Shown here one piece after another: positions 42,802-51,604 of a stretch of 64,000 nucleotides of DNA (the stretch's first letter is position 1; every line of letters starts with the position of its first letter). The stretch comes from CAVSUZ01 sp963791885 (GTDB lineage: Bacteria; Pseudomonadota; Alphaproteobacteria; Acetobacterales; Acetobacteraceae): positions 992,001 to 1,056,000 of the forward strand of contig CAWBUL010000006.1 of the NCBI GenBank assembly GCA_963791885.1. Direction: 5' to 3'. A program made the translations under genes and the position numbers. The notes under the pieces are model-generated. The model was not told the origin of the DNA. It saw only the letters and a program-made list of their open reading frames with translations, and searched no databases.

Positions 42802-44435
42802 GGACGGCTGACACGGTCGTGGCGGCCCTGCTCCGCCACGGCATGGACACGCTCTACGCACTTCCTGGCGTCCACAACGATCATCTGTTCGACGCCGCGT
42901 ATCAGACGGAAGGGAAGCTGCGGGTCATTCACCCGCGGCACGAGCAGGCCTGCGCCTACATGGCGCTCGGTGCCGCCCTCGTCACCGGCAAGCCGCAGGC
43001 CTTCGCCGTCGTGCCCGGCCCCGGACTGCTCAACGCCTCCGCCGCGCTGCTCACCGCCTACGGCATGGGCGCCCCCGTACTCGGTCTTATCGGCCAGATC
43101 CCATCCTTCTCCCTGGACCGAGGGCATGGCCATCTGCACGAGATCCACGACCAGCTTGGTTTGCTGAATCACATCACCAAACTTTCCGCCCGCATCTCCG
43201 CGCCCTACGAAGCCCCGGACCTCGTCGCCACGGCCATCAACACCGCCCTGTCCGACCGTACCGGGCCGGTCGCTTTGGAATGCGCCATCGACGTCTGGGG
43301 CCGCACCGCGCCCACTTGCGACGCGCTGGTCCGCCCGCCCGTACATCCGCCTGTCGATCAGCCCGCCATCGACCGCGCCGTCGCCCTGCTCGAAAAAGCC
43401 GAGTGCCCCCTGATCGTCGTGGGCGGCGGCGCATTGGACGCCGGCCCGGAAGTCCAGGCTCTTGCCGAACGCCTCCAGGCGCCGGTCTCCAGCTTCCGCC
43501 GTGGCCGCGGCGTTATCCCCACCACCCATCCGCTCGCCGTTTCCTTCACCGAGGGCCACCGCTTCTGGCAGTACGCAGATGCAGTCATCGCCATCGGTAC
43601 GCGTCTCTACTGGCAGCAGAGCAACTGGGGCGTTGACGAAAACCTCAAGATCATTCGCATCGACGCCGATGCCAACGAAATCACCCGCTTCCGCCACCCC
43701 GACTGCGCCCTGAACGGCGACGCCGCCACCATCCTGCGCGCCTTGCTCGCCTCACTCCCCACGGCACCTCGCGCCAGCCGCGATCCAGAGCTGAAGGCCG
43801 CCCGCTCATGGTTTGAGTCGCGCCTCGCGCGCTGCGAACCGCAAATGAGCTTCCTGCGGGCTATCCGCGCCGCGCTGCCCGACAACGGCATCTACGTGGA
43901 AGACGTCACCCAGCTTGGCTTCATTAGCCGCCTGGCGCTCCCGGTCTATCAGCCCAGGACTTTTCTCTCCCCGGGCTATCAGGACACGCTGGGTTGGGGC
44001 TACGGCACCGCCCTCGGCGCCCAGGCCGCCCTGCCGGATCGCGCGGTTGTTTGCATCGCCGGTGACGGCGGCTTTCTCTACCAGGTCCAGGAACTCGCCA
44101 CCGCCGTGCACCACAAATTGCCGGCCGTTGCGATCGTCTTCGACGACGGCGCCTACGGCAACGTGCGCCGCATCCAGCAGCAGCAATACGGCGAACGCTT
44201 CATCGCCTGCGATCTCACCAATCCTGATTTCGCCCGCCTCGCTGAGAGCTTCGGTGCCCGCGCCTGGACCGTCCGCGAACCCGAGGCCCTACGACCCGCA
44301 CTCGAACAGGCCCTCGCAGCCCGGGCGCCTGCACTGATCCACGTTCCAGTCGGAGAAATGCCTTCGCCCTGGGACATGATCCTGCTCCCACGCGTACGTG
44401 GCTTTGGCGACTCCTGGCGTCCCGCATTGCCGTAA
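42798..44435 (+). CDS. Thiamine-diphosphate-dependent enzyme, acetolactate synthase-like
   Basis: 545 residues with three ThDP-enzyme domains. The activating Glu is in IHPRHEQACAYMALG near residue 50. The central domain is around residues 185-320 (CPLIVVGGGALDAG). The ThDP/Mg motif starts CIAGDGGFLYQVQELATAV and continues IVFDDGAYGNVRR. It could be a decarboxylase, carboligase or acetolactate-synthase homologue, but lacks a regulatory-subunit neighbour and is not an obvious IlvB. It is translationally coupled to the debranching enzyme and 34 bp before adenine deaminase; no pathway links these clearly. Confidence 0.82.
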   Translation: MRTADTVVAALLRHGMDTLYALPGVHNDHLFDAAYQTEGKLRVIHPRHEQACAYMALGAALVTGKPQAFAVVPGPGLLNASAALLTAYGMGAPVLGLIGQIPSFSLDRGHGHLHEIHDQLGLLNHITKLSARISAPYEAPDLVATAINTALSDRTGPVALECAIDVWGRTAPTCDALVRPPVHPPVDQPAIDRAVALLEKAECPLIVVGGGALDAGPEVQALAERLQAPVSSFRRGRGVIPTTHPLAVSFTEGHRFWQYADAVIAIGTRLYWQQSNWGVDENLKIIRIDADANEITRFRHPDCALNGDAATILRALLASLPTAPRASRDPELKAARSWFESRLARCEPQMSFLRAIRAALPDNGIYVEDVTQLGFISRLALPVYQPRTFLSPGYQDTLGWGYGTALGAQAALPDRAVVCIAGDGGFLYQVQELATAVHHKLPAVAIVFDDGAYGNVRRIQQQQYGERFIACDLTNPDFARLAESFGARAWTVREPEALRPALEQALAARAPALIHVPVGEMPSPWDMILLPRVRGFGDSWRPALP

Positions 44436-44469
44436 TTCCTTAACATCCAGGCTGGTATGGCTCACGCCC

Positions 44470-46170
44470 ATGCGCCAAACCCTCGAACAACGCATCGATC
44501 AGGCGCTCGGCCGCGCCCCGGCTGACCTGGTCATCCGCAACGCCCGCATTCTCGACCTCGCAACCGGCGCCCTCCTCCCCGGCGATATCGCCATCTGCGG
44601 CGACACCATCGTCGGCACCTGCGAGACCTACAGCGGCACCCGAGAAATCGACGCCGACGGACGCATCGCCGTCCCCGGCTTCATCGACAGCCACGTGCAT
44701 TGCGAAAGCACGCTCGTCACGCCCGGTGAGTTCGATCGATGCGTACTTCCCCGCGGCACCACCACAGCGATCTGCGACCCGCACGAAATCTGCAACGTGC
44801 TGGGTGAGGACGGACTTCGCTACTTCCTCAACAGTGCCATGCACACCGTCATGGATCTGCGCGTCCAACTCTCCTCTTGCGTCCCCGCAACCGCGCTCGA
44901 AACCAGCGGCGCCACACTCTCGGCCGCTGATCTTGTCCGCCATCGCGACCACCCCAAGGTGATCGGCCTCGCCGAGTTCATGAACGTCCCCGGCGTGTTG
45001 AACAAAGACCCCGGCTGCATGGACAAGATCGCAGCCTTCGCCGGACAGCACATCGACGGTCACGCACCGCTGCTCTCAGGGCGCGCGCTGAACGCCTACC
45101 GCTCCGTCGGTATTTGCAACTGCCACGAATCCACCAACGCCGATGAAGGCCGCGAGAAGCTCCAGAAGGGCCTGCAACTCCTCATCCGTGAAGGCACCGT
45201 CTCGAAAGACCTCGCCGCCCTTACCCCGCTGATCGACGACTTCTCGTCTCCATTCATCGGCTTCTGCACCGACGACCGCAATCCGCTCGACATTCACGAA
45301 GAAGGCCATCTCGATCATCTCGTGCGGCGCGCCATAGCTCTTGGCGCGCCCATCCCAGCCGTCTACCGCGTTGCAAGCTGGTCAGCCGCGCGCGGCTTCG
45401 GCCTGCGCGATCGCGGCCTCGTCGCGCCGGGCTTTCTCGCCGACATCCTGCTGCTCGACGATCTGGCCGCCTGCTCGATCAGCACCGTCCTTCGTCGTGG
45501 TCGCGTCGTCACCCCTGAGCTATTCGAGCAGCGCTCGCTCCCCACGCCCGATGCCCGCAATTCGATTCACCTGAAACCAGTCGCCGCGGAAATCTTCGCC
45601 GCCCCCGCGTCGGGCCCGTCCACGCCCGTTATCGGCATCATCCCCGGCAAGATCCTCACCGAGCATCTCTATGCCGACCTTCCCTACCGCAACGGCCAGC
45701 GCCACGCCGATCCGGCGCGCGATCTGCTCAAAGTCTGCGTGCTCGAGCGTCACGGCCGCAACGGCAATATCGGCCGAGGCTTTGTGAAAGGATTCGGCCT
45801 CCGCGCTGGCGCTCTAGCCTCATCGGTCGGCCATGACAGCCACAACGTCTGCGTCGTCGGCACGAACGACCAGGACATGGTCTGCGCGGTGAACCGCCTC
45901 ATTACACTCGGCGGTGGCTTCGTCGCTGTGCGGGACAATCAGGTACTTGCGGAACTCGCTCTACCTTTCGCCGGCTTGATGAACCTCGGATCATTTGAAA
46001 CCGTCCGTCATCAACTTGAAACGCTGCGCACAGCAGTGCGTGACCTGGGTTGCCCGCTACCCGAACCCTTCCTGCAACTCGCCTTCCTGCCGCTGCCCGT
46101 CATCCCTCATCTGAAGATCACCGATCGCGGCTTGGTTGATGTCGACCGCTTCGAACTGATCGCCGCGTAA
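44470..46170 (+). CDS. Adenine deaminase
   Basis: Amidohydrolase that deaminates adenine to hypoxanthine in purine salvage. 566 residues from the ATG at 44470. Metal ligands are in GFIDSHVHCESTLVTPGEF near residue 70, followed by GTTTAICDPHEICNV, and HESTNADEGREKL and GFCTDDRN deeper in the barrel. The C-terminal domain with VGHDSHNVCVVGTNDQDM is typical of the Ade family. The next genes encode two ATPases of a Liv-type transporter, so uptake of a nucleobase or amino acid in the same unit is possible. Confidence 0.9.
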   Translation: MRQTLEQRIDQALGRAPADLVIRNARILDLATGALLPGDIAICGDTIVGTCETYSGTREIDADGRIAVPGFIDSHVHCESTLVTPGEFDRCVLPRGTTTAICDPHEICNVLGEDGLRYFLNSAMHTVMDLRVQLSSCVPATALETSGATLSAADLVRHRDHPKVIGLAEFMNVPGVLNKDPGCMDKIAAFAGQHIDGHAPLLSGRALNAYRSVGICNCHESTNADEGREKLQKGLQLLIREGTVSKDLAALTPLIDDFSSPFIGFCTDDRNPLDIHEEGHLDHLVRRAIALGAPIPAVYRVASWSAARGFGLRDRGLVAPGFLADILLLDDLAACSISTVLRRGRVVTPELFEQRSLPTPDARNSIHLKPVAAEIFAAPASGPSTPVIGIIPGKILTEHLYADLPYRNGQRHADPARDLLKVCVLERHGRNGNIGRGFVKGFGLRAGALASSVGHDSHNVCVVGTNDQDMVCAVNRLITLGGGFVAVRDNQVLAELALPFAGLMNLGSFETVRHQLETLRTAVRDLGCPLPEPFLQLAFLPLPVIPHLKITDRGLVDVDRFELIAA

Positions 46171-46250
46171 CCAACTCCGCTGTCATTGCGAGGCCCGGGC
46201 CGCTCGAGCGTCACCGCGACATCGTCCCCAGGCCAGAACTTGTACGCGGC

Positions 46251-47027
46251 ATGCTCGACGCAACACGGCCGCACGGCACCCTCACCCTGGAAGGTGTCGC
46301 GCTCCATTTCGGCAATGTGCGCGCGGTCGATGGATTGGACCTCGTGATACGCCCCAATGAGGTGCACGGATTGATCGGTCCGAACGGCAGCGGCAAGACC
46401 ACCACGCTCAACGTTATCTCCGGCTACTACGCGCCCAGCGCGGGAGACGCGAAACTGAATGGGATCACACTCCCCCCTCGTGTCCCACAGACCCGCGCAA
46501 GGCACCGCATTGCCCGAACCTTCCAGACTCCGCGTGTGATCGGTGACGCATCGGTGCTGCAGAACGTCATGATTGGCGGAACGGTGGATGCGCACTGCAC
46601 CTTTGCCGAATCTATGGTCGCGCTTCCTCGCCATCGCCGCGAGGAAAACGCTCTCGCCGAATCCGCCAGGCACGCACTGACCATCGTCGGCCTTGAACAA
46701 CTCGCCGACGTCCGCGCCAACCGTCTGCGGCACAGCGAATTGCGCTTCGTCGAAATCGCGCGCGCACTGATGCTGCGCCCCGTCATCCTTCTGCTGGACG
46801 AACCCGCCGCCGGATTATCCGCCGAGGAAATTCGCCGCCTCGGCGCGCTCATCGTTGCCATCGCCCGGGAAGGCACCGGTGTGTTGTTGGTGGAGCATCA
46901 TGCCGACCTGATCTTCGACATCTGCGACCACATCACCGTACTCAACCTCGGCAAGATCCTTGCCGCGGGGACGCCGACCGAAATCCGCTCCCATCGCGAC
47001 GTCGTCAATGCCTATCTCGGCGCCTGA
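46251..47027 (+). CDS. ABC transporter ATP-binding protein, LivG-like, with degenerate signature motif
   Basis: 258 residues. Walker A GLIGPNGSGKTTTLNVISGY near residue 40 and Walker B LLLDEPAAGLS are intact, as is the switch His region (LLVEHHADLIFDICD). The signature loop, usually YGxQRxLEIARAL in LivG, reads LRHSELRFVEIARALM, so the signature core is lost. It overlaps the livF-like gene by 20 bases. No LivH or LivM permease gene and no binding protein are next to it, so its membrane partner must be encoded elsewhere. The frame upstream of the ATG is open for about 37 codons but has no start. Confidence 0.85.
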   Translation: MLDATRPHGTLTLEGVALHFGNVRAVDGLDLVIRPNEVHGLIGPNGSGKTTTLNVISGYYAPSAGDAKLNGITLPPRVPQTRARHRIARTFQTPRVIGDASVLQNVMIGGTVDAHCTFAESMVALPRHRREENALAESARHALTIVGLEQLADVRANRLRHSELRFVEIARALMLRPVILLLDEPAAGLSAEEIRRLGALIVAIAREGTGVLLVEHHADLIFDICDHITVLNLGKILAAGTPTEIRSHRDVVNAYLGA

Positions 47028-47754
47028 TCCGCTGCTCACCGTTGGCGGTTTGACCGCGGGCTATGGCCAGATCCGCGTGCTGCAAGATATCGAAATGACC
47101 ATCCACGCCGGCGAAGCCGTCGTCCTGCTCGGCCCGAACGGCGCCGGCAAGACGACGCTGCTGCGCGCCCTCTCGGGCCTGCTTCCCTGGTCCGGCCGAA
47201 TCCACTTTGCCGGCCGCGATCTCGCCGGTGCCAGCCCGCGCGACATCGTCCGCGCGGGCCTCGTGCACGTTATCGAGGGCCACCGTGTCTTCACCCAACT
47301 CACCGTGCTCGATAACCTGCTTCTCGCCGGCTACGGCATGCCCCGTCATGAACGGGCAGCGCGCGTCGAGGAAGCACTCTCCGTCTTCCCCGAGATTCAT
47401 GCCAAACGAAACGACCGCGCCGTGACCCTGTCCGGCGGCCAGCAGCAGATGCTGGCGGTGGCCCAGGGCCTCGTGCGGCGCCCGCTTCTCCTGGCGTTGG
47501 ACGAACCCTCTGCCGGTCTGTCCCCGATCCTCGTGGATCGTGTGCTCGCCGCCGCCAGCCGCCTTCGCGAAACTGGAACAGCGATCCTGCTCGTCGAGCA
47601 GTTGATCGAAAAAGCCCTCTCGATCGCCGATCGCGTCTATGCTCTGGCCCGCGGCACCATCGTGCTGGAAGCCAAGGCCGACGAAGCCAATTTGCCGGAG
47701 CGGCTGGAGCATGCCTATTTCGGACAGGACGTCACAGCGCCCTTGCGATCCTGA
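47008..47754 (+). CDS. ABC transporter ATP-binding protein, LivF-like
   Basis: About 248 residues from the ATG at 47008. Walker A is VVLLGPNGAGKTTLLRALSG. The ABC signature LSGGQQQMLAVAQGLV is canonical and Walker B is LLALDEPSAGLS. VIEGHRVFTQLTVLDNLL matches the LivF Q-loop region. It pairs with the LivG-like ATPase, with which it overlaps; only this subunit has a normal signature. Substrate unknown: branched-chain amino acids, amides, urea or nucleobases are all possible. Confidence 0.88.
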   Translation: MPISAPDPLLTVGGLTAGYGQIRVLQDIEMTIHAGEAVVLLGPNGAGKTTLLRALSGLLPWSGRIHFAGRDLAGASPRDIVRAGLVHVIEGHRVFTQLTVLDNLLLAGYGMPRHERAARVEEALSVFPEIHAKRNDRAVTLSGGQQQMLAVAQGLVRRPLLLALDEPSAGLSPILVDRVLAAASRLRETGTAILLVEQLIEKALSIADRVYALARGTIVLEAKADEANLPERLEHAYFGQDVTAPLRS

Positions 47755-49060
47755 CGCGCCCCGCATCGTCGTGGTCGGCGGCGGTGCAGCCGGCCTCGAA
47801 CTCGTCACCCGCCTCGGCAACCGTTTGGGCCGCCGTGGCAAAGCCTCGATCACCCTCGTTGAGGGCGCTCGCACCCACCTCTGGAAACCCCTGCTCCACG
47901 CCGTTGCCGCCGGCAGCATCGACCCCGGCGAGTACGAAACCAACTACCTCGCCCAGGCGCACTGGCACGGATTTCGCTATCTGCTGGGCGAGATGATCGG
48001 CCTCGATCGCACGGCAAAGCAGGTGCACGTCGGCCCTACATTTGATGACGAGGGCCGTCAGATCTCGCCGCCACACGCCGTCGGCTACGACACGCTCGTT
48101 ATCGCCATTGGCAGCATCACCAACGATTTTGGCACCCCTGGCGTCTCAGAGTACGCCGTGCCGCTCGAGACCCCGGCCCAGGCCGCACGGTTTAATCGTC
48201 GCCTCGTCAATGCCTGTCTGCGCGCGCAGACCCAGCACGAGCCGGTCCGTCCGGGCCAGCTTCATGTCGCCATCGTCGGCGCCGGCGCGACCGGCACTGA
48301 ACTCGCTGCCGAACTTCACCGCACCATCCGCGAAGTCATCTCTTACGGTCTCGACCGCATCGACCCCCACCGCGACGTGCGCATCATACTAATCGAAGCC
48401 GCGGATCGCATTCTCGGTGGCTTGCCCGAGCGCGTCTCTGACGCCACACACAAACTTCTCACCAGCATGGGAATCGAGGTCCACACCAGCGCCCGCGTCA
48501 CCGAGATCACCGCCGACGGTCTCAAACTCGCCGACGGCACGTTCGTCCTTTCCGAACTCGTCGTCTGGGCCGCCGGCGTCAAAGCGCCCGAGGTGCTGCG
48601 CGATCTCGACGGCCTGGAGACCAACCGCATCAACCAGCTTGTCGTGGACCAAACCTTGCAGACCACCCGCGATCCGAACATTTTCGCCATAGGCGACTGC
48701 GCCGCCTGCCCCCGTCCGGGCTCACCCCTCCCCGTGCCGCCGCGCGCGCAGGCTGCACACCAGCAAGCCTCCCACATGCTGCGTCAGATCGAGCGCCGGC
48801 GACGCGGCCAGCCGCTCCAGCCCTATACGTATCGCGACTTCGGCTCCCTGGTCTCCCTCGGCCGCTGGACCACCGTCGGCAGCCTAATGGGATTCCTCGT
48901 CGGCCGGAGCTTCTTCGTCGAAGGTTTGTTCGCCCAGATCATGTACCGTTCGCTGCGCATGATGCATGAAAGCGCGATCAGTGGCACCTTCCGTGCCATT
49001 CTTGCTATGCTCGTGCGCGCCCTGGCACAGCGTGCCGGCCCCGAGGTGAAGCTGCATTGA
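47711..49060 (+). CDS. ndh: Type II NADH dehydrogenase (NDH-2)
   Basis: Single-subunit, non-proton-pumping NADH:quinone oxidoreductase on the inner face of the membrane. About 449 residues from the ATG at 47711, overlapping the livF-like gene by 44 bases in another frame. The FAD site is RIVVVGGGAAGLELVTRLG and the NADH site VAIVGAGATGTELAAELH. IFAIGDCAACP binds FAD, and the AQAAHQQASHM segment near the quinone site is typical. The C-terminus has the hydrophobic MGFLVGRSFFVEGLFAQIMY that anchors it to the membrane. The start is uncertain within a few codons. Confidence 0.9.
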   Translation: MPISDRTSQRPCDPDAPRIVVVGGGAAGLELVTRLGNRLGRRGKASITLVEGARTHLWKPLLHAVAAGSIDPGEYETNYLAQAHWHGFRYLLGEMIGLDRTAKQVHVGPTFDDEGRQISPPHAVGYDTLVIAIGSITNDFGTPGVSEYAVPLETPAQAARFNRRLVNACLRAQTQHEPVRPGQLHVAIVGAGATGTELAAELHRTIREVISYGLDRIDPHRDVRIILIEAADRILGGLPERVSDATHKLLTSMGIEVHTSARVTEITADGLKLADGTFVLSELVVWAAGVKAPEVLRDLDGLETNRINQLVVDQTLQTTRDPNIFAIGDCAACPRPGSPLPVPPRAQAAHQQASHMLRQIERRRRGQPLQPYTYRDFGSLVSLGRWTTVGSLMGFLVGRSFFVEGLFAQIMYRSLRMMHESAISGTFRAILAMLVRALAQRAGPEVKLH

Positions 49061-49236
49061 ATGTCTCCGCCGGCCACATCGCTCCATTGTTCATTGTGCT
49101 GCGCACGACAACCCATCTGTCGGTTTGATGACCCATACGTTTATCATTCGTCGTACTTCGTCGCAGAAAGTTCATCGATCCTGCCAGGGACTTTTTCCCG
49201 TTGACTCGAAATTGGCAACCGCCATAACTCGCGTGC

Positions 49237-49560
49237 ATGCACCGGGATACAGCCCAATTCGAATTTAGACTTTCACCGGAGATGGCGAATGAAATCGATT
49301 TGCTCAGGCGCCAGTTGGGTAACGCACACTCGTTGACCGAGGCGGTCAATCGCCTGATCCTGCGCGGACTTGCGGGTGCCTGGGAACAGACGAACGAGGT
49401 CTGCAGAATCGCCTATGAACGCGCGAAAATCCATGGCGAGGAATCGGAGCGCATCAAAGCGCATCGGGCCAGACTTTCCACCTGCGATGACGCGCTCAGC
49501 CGCGTGGCCAAGTTGGCGAGCCAGAACGCAGTGTGGCGCAAGGAAGAAAGCCCCGTCTAA
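49237..49560 (+). CDS. Small protein of unknown function, possibly ribbon-helix-helix-like
   Basis: 107 residues, not recognised. The N-terminus FEFRLSPEMANEIDLL, followed by HSLTEAVNRLILRGL, has the beta-strand then helix-helix pattern of CopG/Arc-type DNA-binding proteins. The rest is charged and helical (RAKIHGEESERIKAHRARL). Codon use is like the neighbours. It is followed at once by a strong hairpin and preceded by a 176-bp gap, so it appears to be its own transcription unit. No toxin partner is adjacent. Confidence 0.55.
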   Translation: MHRDTAQFEFRLSPEMANEIDLLRRQLGNAHSLTEAVNRLILRGLAGAWEQTNEVCRIAYERAKIHGEESERIKAHRARLSTCDDALSRVAKLASQNAVWRKEESPV

Positions 49561-49571
49561 ACCGCACATCG

Positions 49572-49600
49572 CGCCGCTGCCGGACGACCCGGCAGCGGCG
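49572..49600 (+). terminator. GC-rich hairpin terminator
   Basis: CGCCGCTGCCGG and CCGGCAGCGGCG form a perfect 12-bp stem with a 5-base loop, starting 11 bases after the stop of the 107-residue gene. No U-run follows, as is common in GC-rich alphaproteobacteria. The rest of the gap (49601-49869) holds no gene I can support. It must contain the promoter of the secreted-protein pair, and ends with a perfect Shine-Dalgarno AAGGAGGT (49855-49862) seven bases before the next start. Confidence 0.7.
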
Positions 49601-49869
49601 TTCGGCCCTTGTCAACAGCGGCACATCGCCGTTGGGCCACATAACACAAGCCACTAGATAATTTTGCTTTCCGGCATCACCTCCGCCTCAATACGAGGCG
49701 GTGGCCGAATATTGCCGTTTTTGCATAGGAAACGCCCCGGCCCAGGCCTAGCGTCCCTACCTGAGAAGATCGCCAGAATTAGGCTGTGCAACCAGTCTGA
49801 AACGCTCTAACACAGGCTCGAACCGGAACTGAAAGCATCGTTCTCACCTTCAGGAAGGAGGTCAGTAAA

Positions 49870-50301
49870 ATGTTTCGTAAAATAGCCTGTGCCGCATTGA
49901 TGGCGACCGCCGTCGCGGCTGGCTCCTCGGCGGCATTCGCGCAAGGCGCGATGCCGCCCGATGCGATATACCAGCCGATCCCGGGCCAGCCTCCGCCCGT
50001 CGCCGCCCCCGCGTGCCCAGGCATCCAGTGGTATCTGGCAAGAAGCGCCAACGGCCACGTGTGGGGCTACTTCTTCTTCACCGACGCAAGCGGCGTCAGC
50101 AAAGCCAGCGGCTCGGTCGACCAGCACGGCTACTTTAAGATTACGCTGACGAATCTCAGCGGCAATGGGCCCGTGGGCGTGGCAACCGGCCGTCGCGGAA
50201 CCCATGGCCTCATCCAAGGTACTCTCGCCGGTGAAGGCTGCTCCCGCCTTCATCTCGACCTGGCGCCGTCTCAGCCAATGATGGGGCCGACCGCGGGCTG
50301 A
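49870..50301 (+). CDS. Small secreted protein, first of a tandem paralogous pair
   Basis: 143 residues with a Sec signal peptide (MFRKIACAALMATAVAAGSS, cleavage likely after AFAQ). The mature domain contains CPGIQWYLARS, YFFFTDASGVSKASGSV, ITLTNLSGNGPVGVATG and GTLAGEGCS, with two cysteines bracketing about 75 residues that could form a disulfide. The same pattern recurs in the next gene. A perfect AAGGAGGT precedes the start, suggesting strong expression. The family is unknown to me; a periplasmic or surface role is inferred only from the signal peptide. Confidence 0.8.
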   Translation: MFRKIACAALMATAVAAGSSAAFAQGAMPPDAIYQPIPGQPPPVAAPACPGIQWYLARSANGHVWGYFFFTDASGVSKASGSVDQHGYFKITLTNLSGNGPVGVATGRRGTHGLIQGTLAGEGCSRLHLDLAPSQPMMGPTAG

Positions 50302-50326
50302 CCAGCACAATAAGGGGAACAGGACG

Positions 50327-50779
50327 ATGAAAATCGCGAATTTGGCGGCCGTGGGAGCCTTGTGCGCTCTGGCAGCGGCGTGCACACAACCGGCCACGAC
50401 GCCCGCGGCGACAACCGCCGCTGCGCCGCCGCCGGGCACGCCGGCCACGGCAGTCGCCTACACCAACACAACCGCAGGCACCGTTCCGGGATGTCCGGCC
50501 ATCCGCTGGTACCTCGACCGGAAGCACGACAATTCCCTCTCCGGCTACTTCTTCTACACCAACGCCAGCGGCGTCAGTCAGGCGGCCGGTTCGATCACCC
50601 CCGCCGGACAGTTCCAAATGACGTTGACGAATTTGGATGGCAACGGACCCGTTGGCACTGTGACAGGTTCCGTCGGATCCGATGGCTCCCTCAACGGGAC
50701 ACTCGCGGGCAGTGGCTGCTCCAATCTGACGATCCACGCTGGGGAGCACCAGGCGCTAACGGGTCCGTCGGCCGGTTAG
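50327..50779 (+). CDS. Small lipoprotein, second of the tandem paralogous pair
   Basis: 150 residues. The signal peptide ends in the lipobox LAAAC, so the mature protein is lipid-anchored, followed by a Thr/Ala/Pro-rich tether (about residues 20-45). The globular part matches the upstream protein: CPAIRWYLDRK, YFFYTNASGVSQAAGSI, MTLTNLDGNGPVGTVTG and GTLAGSGCS. One copy is thus soluble and the other anchored. The gap between the genes is 25 bp, so they are one operon. A strong hairpin follows. Confidence 0.8.
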   Translation: MKIANLAAVGALCALAAACTQPATTPAATTAAAPPPGTPATAVAYTNTTAGTVPGCPAIRWYLDRKHDNSLSGYFFYTNASGVSQAAGSITPAGQFQMTLTNLDGNGPVGTVTGSVGSDGSLNGTLAGSGCSNLTIHAGEHQALTGPSAG

Positions 50780-50796
50780 CTATAGCAGTGCGTAAA

Positions 50797-50825
50797 GCAG
50801 ATCAGGCTCAGCCAGCCTGATCTGC
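50797..50825. terminator. Bidirectional hairpin terminator between converging lipoprotein genes
   Basis: GCAGATCAGGCT (50797-50808), loop CAGCC, AGCCTGATCTGC (50814-50825): a perfect 12-bp stem located 17 bp after the tandem-pair lipoprotein gene and 37 bp from the end of the converging lipoprotein gene. It can serve both strands. Confidence 0.75.
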
Positions 50826-50862
50826 ATCTGCTCTTGCCTCCTGCCTTCTCTCCCAGCGCCGC

Positions 50863-51393
50863 CTATCGCCCTTGGCTCGCCGTCATCTCCTGCGGCGTCA
50901 ACTGAAAACCCACCCAGACCGTATACGCCGCCCCCGACACGCTCGGCGTCACCGGCAGCCGCATGAACACCGGATCGCTCTCCAGCCAGATCTGATCCAG
51001 GTTCGGCGGGAACGTCACGCCATTCGTATAGACATGCTTGTCCAGGATCTGATCCCCCCGCGCCACCGCGACGAAATACGAAACCTGCGTGTTCCGGCCG
51101 GGCAGCGCCGGCCCGCGGTTGAGTTGCATCAGGACCTTCACGGTCGCATCCACCGTGTTCGCGTTGGGGCCCGGCTCACACGAGCCGTCCACCTTCATGA
51201 CCCGCCCCCGGAACGCGAGATCCGTCAGGTCCTGTCCCGACGAGCCGGCCCGGTACCGCACCACATCGCCCGCCTGCGGCAACAGCGCCGCCTCCGGACA
51301 GGCTGGCGCAAATTGGTCCTTTCCTGGCGCGCAGCCCGAAGCCGCGCACACCACACCCAGCAGCAGGACACTGAAAACACCACGAAAGCGCAT
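50863..51393 (-). CDS. Hypothetical lipoprotein
   Basis: About 176 residues from the ATG at 51393 (MRFRGVFSVLLLGVVCAASGCAPG), with lipobox ASGC. The mature part has CPEAALLPQAGDVVRYR, then AFRGRVMKVDGSCEPG, QLNRGPALPG, and a C-terminal segment with YTVWVGFQLTPQEM. I do not recognise the family with certainty; similar lipoproteins occur in Rhodospirillales. Codons upstream to 51429 are open, but the signal peptide begins at 51393. It converges on the tandem secreted pair. Confidence 0.75.
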   Translation of the reverse strand: MRFRGVFSVLLLGVVCAASGCAPGKDQFAPACPEAALLPQAGDVVRYRAGSSGQDLTDLAFRGRVMKVDGSCEPGPNANTVDATVKVLMQLNRGPALPGRNTQVSYFVAVARGDQILDKHVYTNGVTFPPNLDQIWLESDPVFMRLPVTPSVSGAAYTVWVGFQLTPQEMTASQGR

Positions 51394-51604
51394 GAACTCT
51401 CCGCTCAAAGGCCGCGCCCCGATTCGCATTGCTGCCCGGGGTCCGCGCCCTCATAATGCGCGCCGCCCATCCGGGCCACAGCGCCCCCAAACGGTTTGAC
51501 GCACAAGGGGTGTGACCCAGGGGGTGTGACTCAGGCCGGGAGAGCTTATCTCGGGGCCATTCATCTGCTGAAGGGCCGCCTCACAGGGCGGCACACGTTT
51601 TTTC

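Noticed and set aside
46140..46250. Open frame upstream of the LivG-like start as a remnant of a fused LivM permease
   Set aside because: About 37 codons with no start codon and no transmembrane character; too short and polar to be the end of a permease.
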